Below are positions 5,496 to 5,836 of a stretch of 5,836 bases of DNA, piece by piece (position 1 is the first letter of the stretch; every line of letters begins with the position of its first letter). The notes under the pieces are model-generated. The model was not told the origin of the DNA, made no database searches, and was given only the letters and a program-made list of their open reading frames with translations. Source of the stretch: Bacillota bacterium. Its GTDB lineage: Bacteria > Bacillota > Sulfobacillia > RBS10-35. Both the position numbers and the translations under genes were made by a program. The DNA is taken from assembly GCA_029960865.1 (NCBI GenBank), contig JASBVX010000099.1, positions 1-5,836 of the forward strand. The letters run 5' to 3'.

Positions 5496-5836
5496 CTACA
5501 GCCTTTCCTCAAACCACGTCCGGATTTCCCGCAGACGATGAACCCGGTGCCAGGGCTGCCCGCTCCGGGAGAGGTTGTGGCCTTCGTTGGGATAGCGGAC
5601 AAAGCGGGTCTCCACCCCTTGTTTCTTCAGGGCCACGTAGAGCTGCTCCCCTTGCTCGATGGCGCAGCGGTAATCCTCTTCGGAGTGGAGGACCAGGGTG
5701 GGGGTGCGCATGTTCCCGGCGTAGGTGATGGGGGACTGACGGGCATGGTTTTCGGGCTGCTCCCAAGGGGTGCCGCCCCATACCCGATCCCAGCGGTAAC
5801 CGCCGTCGCTGGTGCCAAAGAAGCTGGCGGTGTTGG
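5496..5836 (-). CDS. S9-family prolyl oligopeptidase-like serine peptidase, C-terminal part
   Basis: C-terminal 112 residues of an alpha/beta-hydrolase of peptidase family S9 (acylaminoacyl peptidase/dipeptidyl peptidase type), reading into the window from the right edge. My translation of the edge gives an open frame with SFFGTSDGGY, then PWEQPENHARQSPITYAGN, which matches the family region after the nucleophile. It continues with TPTLVLHSEEDYRC, whose Asp in EED is the likely triad acid, and FVRYPNEGHNLSRSG, whose His is the likely triad base. The end is REIRTWFEERL. The serine elbow (GxSxGG), the propeller domain and any signal peptide lie outside the window, so location and substrate cannot be judged. 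An internal Met (complement of 5709-5711) is not the start, because homology continues upstream of it. It is convergent with the met operon and functionally unrelated as far as can be seen. Confidence 0.88.
   Translation of the reverse strand, partial: NTASFFGTSDGGYRWDRVWGGTPWEQPENHARQSPITYAGNMRTPTLVLHSEEDYRCAIEQGEQLYVALKKQGVETRFVRYPNEGHNLSRSGQPWHRVHRLREIRTWFEERL

Noticed and set aside
1..5836. Search for CRISPR repeats, tRNA genes, insertion-sequence ends and long direct repeats
   Set aside because: None was found by reading both strands. No composition break sharp enough to mark a transferred segment was seen, only mild codon-choice differences between the first two genes and the met genes.

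Overview
The window is GC-rich bacterial DNA, about 60 % G+C by eye, packed with genes. It carries a class I SAM riboswitch ahead of O-acetylhomoserine sulfhydrylase and an acetyl-type MetY/MetX route. With the Leu/Arg/Glu-rich proteins, this fits a Chloroflexota-like or GC-rich deep-branching Bacillota lineage, possibly thermophilic. That taxonomic guess is inference; no single feature fixes it.

Region 1 (1-2731, + strand) is a two-gene unit. A HerA/DUF87-type P-loop ATPase, cut by the left window edge, is followed with a TAATG overlap by a DNA methyltransferase carrying DPFCGRGTT and TSPPY motifs. The pair resembles the ATPase and modification parts of a multi-gene DNA-modification or phage-defence cassette. 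No nuclease or helicase is visible, and any further partner would lie left of the window. This is the most likely place for a poorly described system.

Region 2 (2732-5414, + strand) is a methionine biosynthesis operon. It has a promoter, a complete SAM-I riboswitch with mutually exclusive antiterminator and terminator hairpins, then metY and metX. MetX makes O-acetylhomoserine and MetY converts it with sulfide to homocysteine. High SAM should fold the aptamer, release the terminator and switch the operon off. Both genes have start-site problems. metY fits a TTG at 3061 better than the upstream ATG at 3043. MetX family homology extends upstream of its first standard start (GTG 4416), possibly to a CTG that overlaps the metY stop.

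Region 3 (5415-5836) holds a strong hairpin terminator between convergent genes, followed by the C-terminal end of a minus-strand S9-family (prolyl oligopeptidase/acylaminoacyl peptidase-like) serine hydrolase that runs off the right edge. No tRNA, rRNA, CRISPR array, insertion sequence or long repeat was seen.
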